This document shows positions 25,098 through 36,814 of a stretch of DNA of 64,000 nt, piece by piece (position 1 is the first letter of the stretch; each line of letters opens with the position of its first letter). The stretch is from NCBI RefSeq assembly GCF_016545825.1, contig NC_052619.1, positions 37,911,682 through 37,975,681 of the forward strand, given 5' to 3'. Origin of the DNA: Eucalyptus grandis (Eukaryota; Streptophyta; Magnoliopsida; Myrtales; Myrtaceae). The translations under genes and the position numbers were made by a program. The notes below the pieces were generated by a model that was not told the origin of the DNA, ran no database searches, and worked only from the letters and a program-made list of their open reading frames with translations.

Positions 25098-26066
25098 ATG
25101 ACCCTTTGCGTACAGCTCCCCCGACCCTTCTGTTTTAAGCTTTTCATTTTTTTTTCTTTTGTTCAATCAAGGATACTAGCTCCTCCACGTTCTCTCTCTC
25201 CACCGATCCCCTTCATCCGCGATGCCCCCAAACCAACAGCCCCATTTCCACCGAGGCAACTACCACTCGTTTGCGCTTCAACCTCCATGTCAACATAGAC
25301 AGAAGTCCTTCATGCTTGCAGCTCCTTCCATCTTCACGTGTGGCTCCTCTTTGGCAATTCAATCCCACAAACTCTCCTTTGCCCTTACCGCGAGCTAGCC
25401 CTCCATTCACGCTAGCCCCACAATCACCATCTCTCTCTTAGTCTTTGCTTTGACCAACCGCTCCATTTCTCTTCCACCGAAGTTGCTGGCTTCATCCGCT
25501 CAACCAAGCTGTGCCGTAGCAGCTTCGTTTAGCCTCAAACCAAGCAGAAGCTGCTGACCAACCGCTCCTTTAATTACTAGTTTATGCATGTTAGGTGGTA
25601 TTAGCTTAATTAACAACTAGATAAGTTGTATTATTTATCTAGAAAGGTTCGGAAATTTTTCAAGCCCATTTCAGTATTTAATTAGGCTTTTCCAGTCTAA
25701 GTTTGCATTTATGGCATTTAAAATGTATTTACTTAATTAATTTCGGTAATTATTTAATTATTTATTATTTTTGGAAATTATACCGGGATAGCTGGTGACT
25801 GGAATTTCGTGTTGATTGTAATAGTGTGCTTGGTTTATTTAATTGAATGCTAAATTGTGTCGTTTGAGTGATAATTGTAATTTTGGGAATTTATCTCAAA
25901 ATTGAGTAATTTAAGTTTTTAATTGGGAAACACCGGGTGTTGGTTTATAATGCCAAAAATATCTTTGTGGACTATATTAAAGGAAAATATTGTACTTTGG
26001 CTTAGGCCAACCATGTATCTATATACGGTTATTTTTATCGGGTATTATAAAAATGGTGAATTGATC

Positions 26067-26350
26067 AACTTCGGTGAGCATTATAGATATCGAACAGCTT
26101 CAATGAGCTATATTATCTGCCAACTTCAGTGAGCATTATAGATATTGAACAACTTCGGTGAGCAATTATTATCTATCAGCTTCGGTGAGCATTATAGATA
26201 TTGAACAACTTCAGTGAGTATTATAGATATCAAATAGCTTCGGCGAGCAAATATTATCCATCAGCTTTGGTGAGCAATATAAATATATAGCAACTTCGGT
26301 GACCATTATTATATATCTATCAGCTTTGGTGAGCTATACCATCTATTTTC
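26067..26350. repeat. Minisatellite, about 27-30-bp unit x 10 (5' LTR)
   Basis: Units of the form AGCTTCGGTGAGCATTATAG plus ATATCGAAC, variably shortened. The same array type recurs in the 3' LTR (35993-36240), as expected for two LTRs of one element. Confidence 0.85.
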
Positions 26351-26972
26351 AGCTTTGGGTGAGTAGTGCTTGAATTGATTGAATTTTATGGATGGTATTG
26401 ATGGTATGGAATCGAGTGGATCGATTGATCAATGATTTGAATTGAATTGAAGTGATTGGTTGAGTATATGAATCATACTGACTTGTAGGAAGGAATTAAG
26501 ACAAAGTCCTCTATCTTGTGTGTGTCTAGATAGCCTTTAGGCGTATTTCCTTCAAGCATATTTCCTTTCTTGTTGGAGTTTAGGGGGTGAACTTGTTGAG
26601 ACATTGTCTCATCCCGTCGTGGGCTTAACTTTTCAGGTCCCTAGTGTGAAGAACCCGAAGCTTGAGGCGGAAGGGTCAATAGCATGGGTGGCTCAGAAGT
26701 TTTTTTTGGAGATAGACCTCCTGTACTTAGACCCTAAAGTTGGCCTCTGTTTGTAAACCATATTGTTTATAAAAGCTGTGTTGATTGATTTGAAATTTAT
26801 TATCATGCTTTTCTATCCCACATTTGTTGTGGTCAGGGGATTAGTGTTTCGCTTTCACATGCGCATTAAAATGAATGGATCGGCGACGCATCCTACAATG
26901 TCACAAAATTTATAGACCACCGAGGGATGGGCACACACTCAAGGATCGGGGCATGACATTCCCGCCTCGAAG

Positions 26973-26985
26973 TGGTATCACAGCC
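26973..26985 (+). promoter_or_regulatory. Primer-binding site (tRNA-iMet) of the gypsy element
   Basis: TGGTATCACAGCC, 14 nt after the 5' LTR end. It differs from the plant initiator tRNA-Met complement TGGTATCAGAGCC by one base. It marks where minus-strand DNA synthesis would have been primed. Confidence 0.8.
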
Positions 26986-27139
26986 AGGTTGATAGTTGGA
27001 GTGATAAGGTGCAATAAGTTATGGAATAGTTAGTAGGAATGACCTTTATTTTATGTTGGTGCATGTCTATGATAGCTGTTTGGTAGCTTGTTGTGGGGAT
27101 CACTCAGTTTCTAAATCTATGTGGAATTGGAAAACAGGT

Positions 27140-28070
27140 TCTGTAAGAATCTTGCATAATGGGTGATCAAGAGCAAATGACTCATAGTAAGAAGGCAGTA
27201 ACCTCTGTGACTTGGGGTAGAACGCCGACAAAGGTCGGTACCCGAGGTGGTCGAGGTAGAGCGTCGGTTTAAGCAAGCACAAGCGTAAGAATATTGCTGT
27301 AGGCCGGTACGAGAGTGTAATAGCGCCGAGCGATCCTAGGTTCGGTGGGATCATTTAGGCGCCAGGAACTTGATGGGTCAGCAAGCACGGGACCAAGTTG
27401 CCATTGTCACTACCGCCGCCAATGCCATAACCGCTGTAGTTGCCACACCTACTGAGGTCTAGCATGGAGATGTGACCTGGGAGCGAGCTGCCGCGTCTAA
27501 GTCAAGGTTCGGGTCAAGCAGGGATGGAAATAGGTTTGGGAAGAAACTTATGACTGAAGGAAGGTATCTCATTCCACCCAATCGGAAGATTAGGATTGGA
27601 AAGTCAGTGCCTAACCAGAAGAGCGTATATCATGTCTGTAGGAAAAGACATGGATCTGCCTTATGTTGTAAAAAGGCAAGGGCTTGTTACGAGTGTCGCC
27701 AGTATGGCCACATGATCAAAGACTATCCCAAAAGGCCAATGGGATCACAGGTGCCGCTGCCGTTGATGGGACAGATTAGAGGGAATGCGCCACAGAATGC
27801 ACAGTGGGGTTTTTGGAACAAACCCCCGGTGCAAGTAAGGGTGCATGTTGTCACCTAACATGAGACAAATGACTCACCAATTGTGTGCCAAGTTTGTAGA
27901 AGGAAGCATGGACCAACCTAGTGTCTTGGTATAATTGGAGCGTGCTATGAATGTGGCCAGCACAGCCATCAGATGAGGGATTGTCCGCGTAGGTCCAAGG
28001 GAACACAAGCATCATTACCGCAAATAAGATGCCACTAGGATGGCGAAAGAGACAGGGATGAACCGACCAT
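27140..28070 (+). pseudogene. Gypsy gag remnant with zinc knuckles
   Basis: The longest open piece (27472-27858, 128 codons) carries a CCHC knuckle CYECRQYGHMIKDYP (27684-27728) in which the last Cys is Tyr. A second degraded copy with ACYECGQ near 27948-27962 and RDCPR follows out of frame; the knuckle module appears duplicated (CRKRHG…CYECRQYGH and CRRKHG…CYEC). Most of the N-terminal gag (capsid-like) domain expected in this clade is absent: DVTWERA is followed directly by Ser/Arg-rich linker. This indicates an internal deletion. Several stops interrupt the rest. Confidence 0.75.
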
Positions 28071-28524
28071 GCACCGATTAGAGGAAGAATGTTTTTGGGG
28101 TGATTTTATAAGAGTAGCGCAGCAGAGTTTTGGGTTAAGTTGGTAGAATTTCAGTTTGTTGTAATAAAGCTGCAGAAAGAAGAATCATTAGCTATAGTTG
28201 TACTTGACTAGTTGCTTATGTATAACTTTGACGTTATATATGAAAAGAGTTGGCTCAAGGAGCATCTTGTGGTAATGAATTGTTGTCGTGAAGTGATCCA
28301 GTTTAATTTGTTAGTTTGTGAAAGTTTCAAGTTTATTAGGAGTCAAGGAGGACCCTCGATCCTTTTTTATCTCATCGCTGGAGGCAACTTGTTTGTTAGA
28401 TGAGGGTTGCCAATGTTACTTAGTGACTGTCATAGATATGACGGTTGAGGAATTGAAGATCAAATACATTGTTGTAGTTCAAGAGTTTCTAGATGTGTTT
28501 CCAAAGAACTGTCAGGCCTGCCAT

Positions 28525-28562
<38 letters not shown>

Positions 28563-30219
28563 ATTTGTGATTAAGTTAGCACCCGGGACAGAGCTAATCT
28601 CTAAGGCTCCTTACTAGATGTCGTTGTTTGAGTTGAAAGAACTGAAAATGCAGAGGTAGGAATTGTTGAATAAGAGATTCATACGTCCCAGTGCATCACC
28701 TTGGAGAGCACCAATTCTGTTCATGAAGAAGAAAGATGGTTTGTTGTGCCTATGCATCGACTATCATCAATTCAATCAGGTGACGATCAAGAACAAGTAT
28801 CCATTCTCAAGGATCAACAACTTGTATGACTAGTTACAAAGAACGTTGATATTTTCAAAGATCGACTTGAGGATAATGTATCATTAGTTGAGGATTAGAA
28901 ATGAGGACATACCAAAATCAACGTTTTGCATTTGATACGGCCATTAGGAGTTCACTATAATGCCGTTTTGTTTGACGAATGCCCTAGCTACTTTTATGGA
29001 TATGATGAACTGAGTATTCAAAGAGTATCTGGATCAGTTTGCAATCGTATTCATTGACGATATCCTAGTGTATTCGAGGAGTTCTGAGGAACATGAAAGG
29101 CATTTGAGAATGGTATTTCAGACCCTGAGGATTCATGAGCTGTATGCCAAGTTTAGCAAGTGCGAGTTTTGGTTGACTCGTGTAACGTTCCTAGGTCACA
29201 TGATTTCGAGCGAAGAAATCTCCGTGGACCCAACCAAGATTGAAGCAGTTATCGACTGGTCAAGACCGACAATAGTGACAGAGATTAGAAGCTTCTTGGG
29301 TTTGGTAGGTTAGTACAAAAGGTTTGTGGAAGGATTTTTAGCTTTGGTTTCGCTATTGACAAAGAAGAAAGAAAAGTTTGTGTGAATAGACAAGTGCGAG
29401 CATAGTTTCTAAGAATTTAAGTAGAAGTTGACTACCGCACCTATACTGACCATTCTATTTGGTCCTAGAGGATACAAGATTTATAGTGATGCGTCGTTTA
29501 GAGGATTGGGTTGTGTGCCTATGCAACATGGCAAAGTGGTTGCATACGCGTCCCGTCGGTTGAGACCTCATGAACTGAATTATCCGACGCATGACTTATA
29601 ACTTGCAGCAATCATTTTCGCTCTGAAGATTTGGAGACATTATTTGTGTGGAGAAAGATTCCAAATCTTTACTGACCATCAAAGTCTCAAGTATCTATTC
29701 TCTCAAAAAGAGTTGAATATGAGATAGCATCGCTGGATAGACCTTTTGAAGCACTATGATAGTGATATTTTGTATTACCTTGGAAAGGCGAATAAGGTTG
29801 CATACGCTTTGAGTCAGAAGTCTTCAGTTGCACAAATGATGGTTAAGGAATGGATTTTACTTGAGAAAGCTCGAGATTCGGTTTTCAAATTTGAGGTAGG
29901 TCACCTTTCGAATCTTATGGCCACCCTCAGAATTGAATTGGAAGTGCAAATTAGAATCAAGATGCTTCAGTTGATAGACTCGGATGTTCATAAAATCTTG
30001 CAAGAGGATACCGAGAAAAGAAAGGCTGATTTTTACATTTCTAAAGACGGAACACTAAGATTCCAAGAACGATTATGTGTATGAGACGATGCAAAGCTTA
30101 AATAGGAGATCTTATCAGAAGCTCATCGTAATAGTTACAACATTCATCCTCGTAGTACGAAGATGTATCAGAATCTGCATCAACACTATTAGTAGTCCGG
30201 TATGAAGGCGGACATCGCC
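28071..30219 (+). pseudogene. Gypsy pol: protease, reverse transcriptase, RNase H (decayed)
   Basis: Protease-end and linker sequence at 28210-28530 (SWLKEHLVVMNC, REVIQFNL, VVQEFLDVFP). RT at about 28560-29330 shows [15 protein letters not shown], the catalytic [11 protein letters not shown] (29053-29085) and FLGHMIS. RNase H at about 29460-29810 includes [27 protein letters not shown] and a LGKANKVAYALS-like end. The integrase zinc-binding HHCC begins at about 30110 and is cut by the LTR at 30220. Many in-frame TAG/TGA codons stand where CAG/CGA/TGG are expected, consistent with decay of methylated cytosines. Non-functional. Confidence 0.88.
28526..28558. repeat. (AG)n microsatellite in gypsy pol
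   Basis: 33 bp of uninterrupted AG dinucleotides at the protease-RT linker, where related elements encode a short Glu/Arg stretch. It probably expanded by slippage after the element died, and it shifts the frame. Confidence 0.95.
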
Positions 30220-33200
30220 TGTCATGCCCCGAACCCCAAGCACGCAACAACCCCTTCCTTGGTCGATAGAAAGCGATGTCTTAGGACTCATCGCTGATCC
30301 TTCATTTTAATTGCACATGCGGAAGTGTATAATAAAATCCAATAGACAACACAAATAGGGGATAGAAAAGCAAGATACCATTTTTACTAGAACACTTTTC
30401 ATAAACAAACTAGTTTATACATAGAGGCCAACTCTAAGGCCTATGTACAAGAGATGTATTTCCAAAAAAAAAAAAATTGAACCATCCATGCTCCTGACCT
30501 TTCTGCCTCAAGCTTTGGGTTCTTCATATAAAGGACCTGAAAATGGTTATATATTGACCAGTGAGATTAAAATCTCAGCGAGTCCTCCCCTATGCCCTTG
30601 GTTAGAACACTAACTCAACTCGGGGGTATCTCTCTAGAACCACCCCCACAAACTTACCACAACTAACAACCAACAATCAACAAGGTCAACCACTAACTAC
30701 ATAATCGGTTCGCATGCAACCTTACCTGGTATGCCATACCCTGCATGTTAAATCTCAGCACAATACGTGCAATGCACATGGCCATTAGATGATGTAGTTC
30801 ATCAATCACATATGAGTCGCGCCACAAGCGATCTCACCTGGCCATTGCCGCACCCTGCACGTTATCGAGTCATGCGTACATGCCATAAACAATATGCTCA
30901 ACTCATGCATAACCAGAACTAATGTCGCTATGATTCTCATACATTCTTGCACTTTAGTGCGCCACCTATCTCTCATCAATTGATCACACGGGTCCCAATT
31001 ATAAGATAAAATCGTTATGACATGTCTTATACCACGTTACACAATTTTACCTCATAATAAGGCCCAACCATCTCAACACTCATGAGTGTTCCACTTAATT
31101 ATGACCTACCGACCATAGCTAACTTTCTAGTCAGCGATCATCGACCTCAACACTCATGTGTGCTCTAGTTATTAATGACTTCCTGGCTAACTTTACAGTC
31201 AGCGATCATTTGACTCCCGCCGGGCTACCAATAAAAACATCGGGCTTTGTCCCGCCCCGTCGGGCATGACTACGTCCAGAACTTCTATTTTAGATGGTAT
31301 CCCAAAAATGGACATCGGTCCATAATCGACTGCGATCGGTTTCCGACTCCTGTCAATATCGCCCCCAACTTCCGTTGGATGACGGTTCAACTTAACAATC
31401 ACACAAACATACCTCCTCAAATCCTTCTCTCACAAAAGCGGTCCTTCTCCAATGTTCATTGGACAATCCATTATTCCCATTTTGTGAAAATCAATTGATT
31501 CATACGAATGTCCATGCATTTATACACTTAAATCACTTCATAAGGTCAAAGCACATGAAATTAGACACTTCTAATTCTCGGGTGAAAAGTGCACGTGAAT
31601 AGTGTCGCGTGAACAGTGAATTTTCATAATTAAATAACTAATAAATTAAATCCAAAAGTCAATAAAAACACTAATTAAAGCAAACAATACATCAATTAAA
31701 GTTAACCAAGCTTAATTAAGCACAAAAGCCACAATTAAGTAAATAAAGCAAGATTAAACTAATATAATATTAACAATTAATTTAACCACCTATCTTAGGA
31801 TTAATATAATTTAATTAAACCTCTTATGCTACAATTAACACTAATTAAACCAACTCTAAGTAAGTTTAGGCACTAATCAAAAGATTATGAGCTAAACTCA
31901 CCCATTAAACGGGCCGGAGACATAGACACGGCAGCGACGATGAAGGCTACACTCGGGGACCTCTACCACGACGATCCAAGGCAGTCATGGGGCTGGAACA
32001 GCAGCCACAAACTCGGACTCCCACTGAAATTTGAAAACTAGACTACTAGAGGAGAAATAGAGCTGAATGGGCTTGGCCGGAGCTCCGACGAGGGGTTGGC
32101 TGGCGATAGCGACACCTGGGGGTCGAGAGGGACTTGCTAGTGGCTAGGATGGGTGGAGGCTGGGTCGAAATGGGAGGAAAATGGCTGAAATGGGTGAAAC
32201 ATGCGAAGCAGTACGGGCTGCCAGGCAAACCGACGAACTAGCGAGTGGTTTCTTCCGGTTGGCCAGCGGGTCGGCCGATAGCTCCGTTTGGCATGGGGTT
32301 GGGTCCTCTTGAATGGTTTGGGCCTTCTGAGCGTGATGGTGGGTGGCATGAAGGCTGATTCTCATGGGAAGACAATAATCAACTTAGCTTTTCACAAGAA
32401 GGTTAGTTGGAGCAGAAACAGGTAGAGAAGGAAAACATGGGAGAAAGGGCTACGAATTTGCTTGGGCAGAAGAGGGAAGAGAGAGACATGTGAGGGTTGG
32501 TTTCTTTGGTCTCTTAAGCTCTCAAATGCCTCAATAATGGATAAAGCAAAGGGGAGAGGAAGAAGATGACTGCTTAGCTATAGGGGGACCACCATTCGGC
32601 CTCTAAGTCTTCAATTATTATCCATTTCACTCATCACATGCACCCACCACTTCTCAGCCATCATCCCCAGCCATTTGCACACCCAATCTTCCTTAGCAAT
32701 CCAACCAAAAGGTCCAAAATGTTGCTCCCCCCTAGGCCTACGAATTTTGGACCTTAGGCCAATCAATTTGGTCCAATTCCCCTTAAATTCTCCTCCAATT
32801 GGACTCGATTCGGTCCCCATAAATTCAGCTAAGATGCCATCGTCCCTCTTAGGATTTTTCCTCGTCGATTTGTCCAACTTGAATCCCAAAGATGCGATAA
32901 ACGGTCATCTGATTTTCTCGGTAAAAAACGGCCTTACTTTGAATTTTCACCAAAAATCTTGGTTTGCAGAACAATCTTTGGAGGATGAGTCGATGTTCCT
33001 AAAATGAATTGTGACATGATCGAATTTTTAATTTCTGAAATCGGGTTTAAATTCGTAGTTAATTTCAATTTGGCGCGATTTTAGTGTGACATAGCCTACC
33101 GGGTAGCTTTTAGGAATTTTTGTTGCAATTGACTCGTGATCGATTATTGTCGAGCCACATTGTACATCTTGGACTCATTGGCGATTCTCGATTGTTGTGA

Positions 33201-33570
33201 AAATCTCGAGATTTCAAATGCGAACATAGAGTACAAAAATGATAGAAAAATCGGTTTAGTGCCGTTCGATGAGAATTTTGCAATTTTGTGGAATCACCCA
33301 TACTCTAATCACATACCTTAGTCAAACCGATCTATCATCGATCTTTGATCGATTTTGACCGTGCTGTATTGATCCTTGCAGATAAACATGATCGAGCAAT
33401 CGATTTCTAGTCGAATTCTCAAGTCTATTGCGTTTACATTTCTTAACGGCTTCACATGATAAACTAGTTATCTCATGAGTGGTCAGCTTAGAGAAAAGAA
33501 CCATCGGTGTGTCGATGAAAAGCCCAGCTTATTTAATTGAAAACAGAACCCGAAAATTAGGATGTCACAT
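30220..33570 (-). mobile_element. Solo LTR inserted in gypsy integrase (minus orientation)
   Basis: 3351 bp, TGTCATGCCCCGAACC to AATTAGGATGTCACA. Flanks are TCGCC (30215-30219) and TCATC (33571-33575), a diverged 5-bp duplication (3/5). Removing it restores continuity between the two halves of the integrase zinc-binding domain (…KADIA then KHVAKCGICQQ). Family landmarks in reverse: acceptor-like box near 30535, donor-like GTGAGTTTAG near 31895, GC-rich segment 31910-32460. No element-coding sequence. Confidence 0.85.
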
Positions 33571-34540
33571 CATCAAGCATGTTGCCAAGTGTGGATATGC
33601 CAGCAAGTGAATGCACAGCATTGTAAGCCGGAAAGACTTTTGCAACTTCTCGAGATTCCCGATTGGAAATGGGAGCACATCACGATGGACTTTGTGACAA
33701 GCTTACCAATGAGTCAGAGGAGTAATGATTCCATTTGGGTAGTGGCCGACAGATTGACAAAGTCGGCTTAATTCCTCATAGTATCAAAGAACCTTGATTT
33801 GGACTGGCATGCAGAATCATACGTGCGTTAGATTGTTCATCTGCGTGGAGTGCCAATAATTACATCAGACTGAGACCCAAGGTTCACAGCTACCAGCAGA
33901 GTATTTAGATGGCTCCTTTTGAAGCGTTATATGGCAAAGCGTGCAGAACTTTAGTTTGTTGAGATGAATCAAAGAACGAAAGATCACAGGCCCAGAGTTA
34001 GTTCAGCAGTCAGTGGATGCAGTTGCAGTCATCTGAGACAGATTAAATACTGCTCAGAGCCACCGGAAAAGTTACGCCGATAAGTGTTGAAGCCCATTGG
34101 AATTCCAAGTTGGTGGTCACATCTTTCCGAAAGCATCACCAATGAGGGGTACTTCGCACTTCGGCAGGAAGGGAAAGCTAAGTCCGAGATACGTAGGTCC
34201 CTTTGAGATTCTGGAAAGAATTAGGAACCTAGCATATCCTCTTTCATTGCCGCTGAGGTTAATGCAAGTGCATGACATCTTTTACGTGTCGATATTGAGG
34301 ACGTATGAGCTTGACCCGACCCACGTGCTAAATCTTGAAGAATTAGACGTGGACGATAGAGTGTCGTATGTGGAAAGCCCGGTTCAGATTGTGAATCGGA
34401 AAAAATAGATTCTGCCACACCAAGACGATCCCATTGGTTAAAGTGGTCTACCAACACCATGGTATAGGAGGAGCAACTTGAGAAAGTGAAGACTCGATGA
34501 GATGATTGTACCCCCACCTTTTTGTTTAAAGATTGTAATG
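33571..34540 (+). pseudogene. Gypsy integrase C-terminal half and chromodomain remnant
   Basis: CGICQQ completes the HHCC zinc site. WEHITMDFVTSLP (33672-33710) and the SIWVVADRLTKSA stretch are the start of the DDE core; ITSD near 33860 carries the second Asp. The segment between about 33900 and 34090 is frame-shifted and partly deleted. An open stretch at 34097-34408 has GKLSPRYVGPFEILERI and VHDIFYVSILRTY, the GPF/Y-type C-terminal module. A degraded SPVQIVNRKK…QDDPIG…YRRSN tail is consistent with a chromodomain as in Tekay/Del elements. Confidence 0.82.
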
Positions 34541-34565
34541 GTTTAAATTTTGAGGACAAAATTTT

Positions 34566-34581
34566 TATAAGAGGGGAAAGT
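34566..34581 (+). promoter_or_regulatory. Polypurine tract of the gypsy element
   Basis: ATAAGAGGGGAAAGT immediately precedes the TGTGATATCC start of the 3' LTR: the plus-strand priming site. The preceding GAGGACAAAATTTTTATA is typical of the end of plant gypsy pol. Confidence 0.8.
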
Positions 34582-36814
34582 TGTGATATCCTGAATTTCA
34601 GGTTTTGTTTTCGATTGGATAAGTTGCGCTTTTCATCAATGTGCCTATAGTTCTTTTCTCTGAGTCGGCCACTCACGAGATAACTAGTCTATCAAGTGAA
34701 GCTGTTAAGGGATTTTAACGCAATAAATTTGAGAATTTGACAGGAATCAACTGCTTGACCATGACAATCGATAAGGGCTAATATGACATTGTTATAAGCG
34801 ATTAGCGATTGGATATAAGTTGATTTGACGGCAGCATGCAATCGAAGTGTGGGTGATTCAACCTGATTGCAAAATTTGCGTCGAACGACACTAACCCAAT
34901 TTTTTGTCGATTCGATACCTGGTGCCCGTATTTGAAATCTTGAGATTTTCACGACAATTAAGAGTCGTCAATATGTCGAAGATGTACATTGTGGCTCGAA
35001 AATAATCGACCATGGGTCAATTACATTAAAAATTCATAAAAGCTACTCGGTAGGTTAGGTCACGCTAAAATCACATTAGATTGAAATTAACCATGAATTT
35101 GAACCCGATTTCAAAAATTGAAAATTCTGTCATGTCATGATTTATTTTAGGAACGTCAACTCATCATTTGAAGAATTTTTGGTGAACTCGGGATTTTTAT
35201 GGAAAATCAATTCGAATGATTCGAAAAAGAACAGAAATTCGGAGGGGCCAAATTGAGGGGATTTTTGGCCTCCAAAGTGAGCTATTTGGTAAAGGGAAAT
35301 TGTGGAAATTGTGTGGGCTTCTTCCTCAACAAAATTGAACATCAAATTGGAGAAATTAGTGAAGAAATGGAAGTCCAATTGAGTAAAATTTAGAGGTTGG
35401 TATGGGGGCTACAACAATTGGATATCAACTTGATTATTTGTGGAAATATTGTGCAAGAAAGTATTAGGGAAAAAAAAGGGATTTGTATGAAAGCTTGTGG
35501 TACCAAGAATTGATGAGTATAGGATATTTTATTTAACTTTTTCTCCCCCTCCTTCGGTCTCTCCCTCTCGCATGTTTCCCCTCCATCTGACCACCCTCTG
35601 CCGCATTCTCCCATTTCTTCTTATCCTTTGACTTTGTGGGCGCACCCTTATCCCTCCCTCTCTTGCACATAGTGTGCTTGCAATAGTTGGGGACCAAGAA
35701 TTGATGAGTATAGGGTATTGTTGATTGCAATAGTGTGCTTGGTTTATTTAATTGAATGAAAAATTGTGTCATTTGAGTGATAATTGTAATTTCGGAAATT
35801 TATCTCAAAATTGAGAAATTTAAGTTTTAATCGAGAAACACCGGGCGTCGATTTATAATGCCAAAAATATCTTTGTGGACTATATTAAATGGTGGAATTT
35901 TGAAAAAGGAAAATATTGTACTTTGGCTTAGGCCGATCGTGTACCTACACACGGTTATTTTTTTATCGGGTATTATAAAAATGGTGAATCGATCAGCTTC
36001 CGGTGAGAATTATAGATATCGAATAGCTTCGGTGAGCTATATTATCCGTCAGCTTCGATGAGCATTATAGATATCGAACAACTTTGGTGAGCATTATAGA
36101 TATCGAATAGCTTCGGCAAGCCAATATTATCAGTCAGCTTCAGTGAGCAATATATATATATAGTAGCTTTTGTGAGCATTATTATATATCTATCAGCTTT
36201 GGTGAGCTATATAATTTATTTTTAGCTTAAGGTGAGTAGTGCTTGAATCGTTTGAATTTTATGGATGGTATTGATGGTATGGAATCGAATGGATCGATTG
36301 ATCAATTATTTGATTTAAATTGAAGTGATTGGTTGAGTATATGAATTGTACTGACTTGCAAGAAGGAATTGAGGCAAATGTAAGTCTTCTATGTTGTATG
36401 TGGCTAGATGGCCTTTAGGCATATTTTCTTCCTAGTCGGAGTTTAGGGAGTGAACTTACTGAGACATCACCCCATCATAGGCTTAACTTTTCAGGTCCCT
36501 AGTGTGAAGAACCTGAAGCTTAAGGTGGAAGGGTCAAGAGCATGGGTGGCTCAAAAGTTCTTTTTGGAGATAAACCTCCTGTACTTATACCCTAGAGTTG
36601 GCCTTTATTTGTAAACCAGATTGTTTATAAAAACTGTGTTGATTGATTTGAAATTTGTTGTCCTGCTTTTCTATCCCACATTTGTTGTGGTTAGGGGATT
36701 AGTGTTTGCTTCCGCATGCACATTAAATGAATGGGTTGGGAATGCGTCCTAGGCCGTTGCAAAATTTATCGACCACTGAGGGATGGGCACACGCTCGAGG
36801 ATCGGGGCGTGACA
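34582..36814 (+). repeat. 3' LTR of the gypsy element
   Basis: 2233 bp, TGTGATATCCTGAATTTC to TCGGGGCGTGACA. Shorter than the solo LTRs (3.2-4.4 kb) because the middle (GC-rich and donor region) is largely missing around 35400-35760, where AATTGATGAGTATAGG recurs near 35510 and 35698. The minisatellite (35993-36240) and TTTTCAGGTCCCTAGTGTG (about 36489) are retained. Comparison with the intact parts of the 5' LTR would date the insertion. Confidence 0.88.
35993..36240. repeat. Minisatellite of the 3' LTR
   Basis: Same AGCTTCGGTGAGCATTATAG-type units as at 26067-26350, about eight copies, with independent small indels. Confidence 0.85.

Larger units (their letters stand above)
21817..26958 (+). 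repeat. 5' LTR of the gypsy element (interrupted)
   Basis: Starts TGTGACATCCTGAATTTC, ends ATCGGGGCATGACA. Its first 768 bp match the start of the 3' LTR (34582 onward) up to ACATCAAATT, where a reverse LTR fragment intrudes (22585 to about 25097). The rest (25098-26958) parallels the 3' LTR end, including the minisatellite and the TTTTCAGGTCCCTAGTGTG box at about 26627. The region around 25098-25600 has no clear counterpart in the 3' LTR, which appears internally deleted. Confidence 0.8.
21817..36814 (+). mobile_element. Ty3/gypsy chromovirus-like element (Tekay/Del type), full but decayed and nested
   Basis: Order: 5' LTR (21817-26958), PBS (26973), gag, protease, RT, RNase H, integrase, chromodomain remnant, polypurine tract, 3' LTR (34582-36814). 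The whole is flanked by ACAGG (21812-21816) and ACAAG (36815-36819), a 5-bp target duplication with one change, so this is one insertion. Two LTRs of the same family later inserted in the opposite orientation, one in the 5' LTR (22585-25097) and one in integrase (30220-33570). All coding segments contain multiple stops. The clade assignment rests on the pol order, the PPT/LTR junction style and the C-terminal chromodomain-like remnant. Confidence 0.88.

Noticed and set aside
26067..26350. Regularly spaced repeats considered as CRISPR-like
   Set aside because: Units are contiguous and imperfect with no unique spacers, and the context is a plant LTR.
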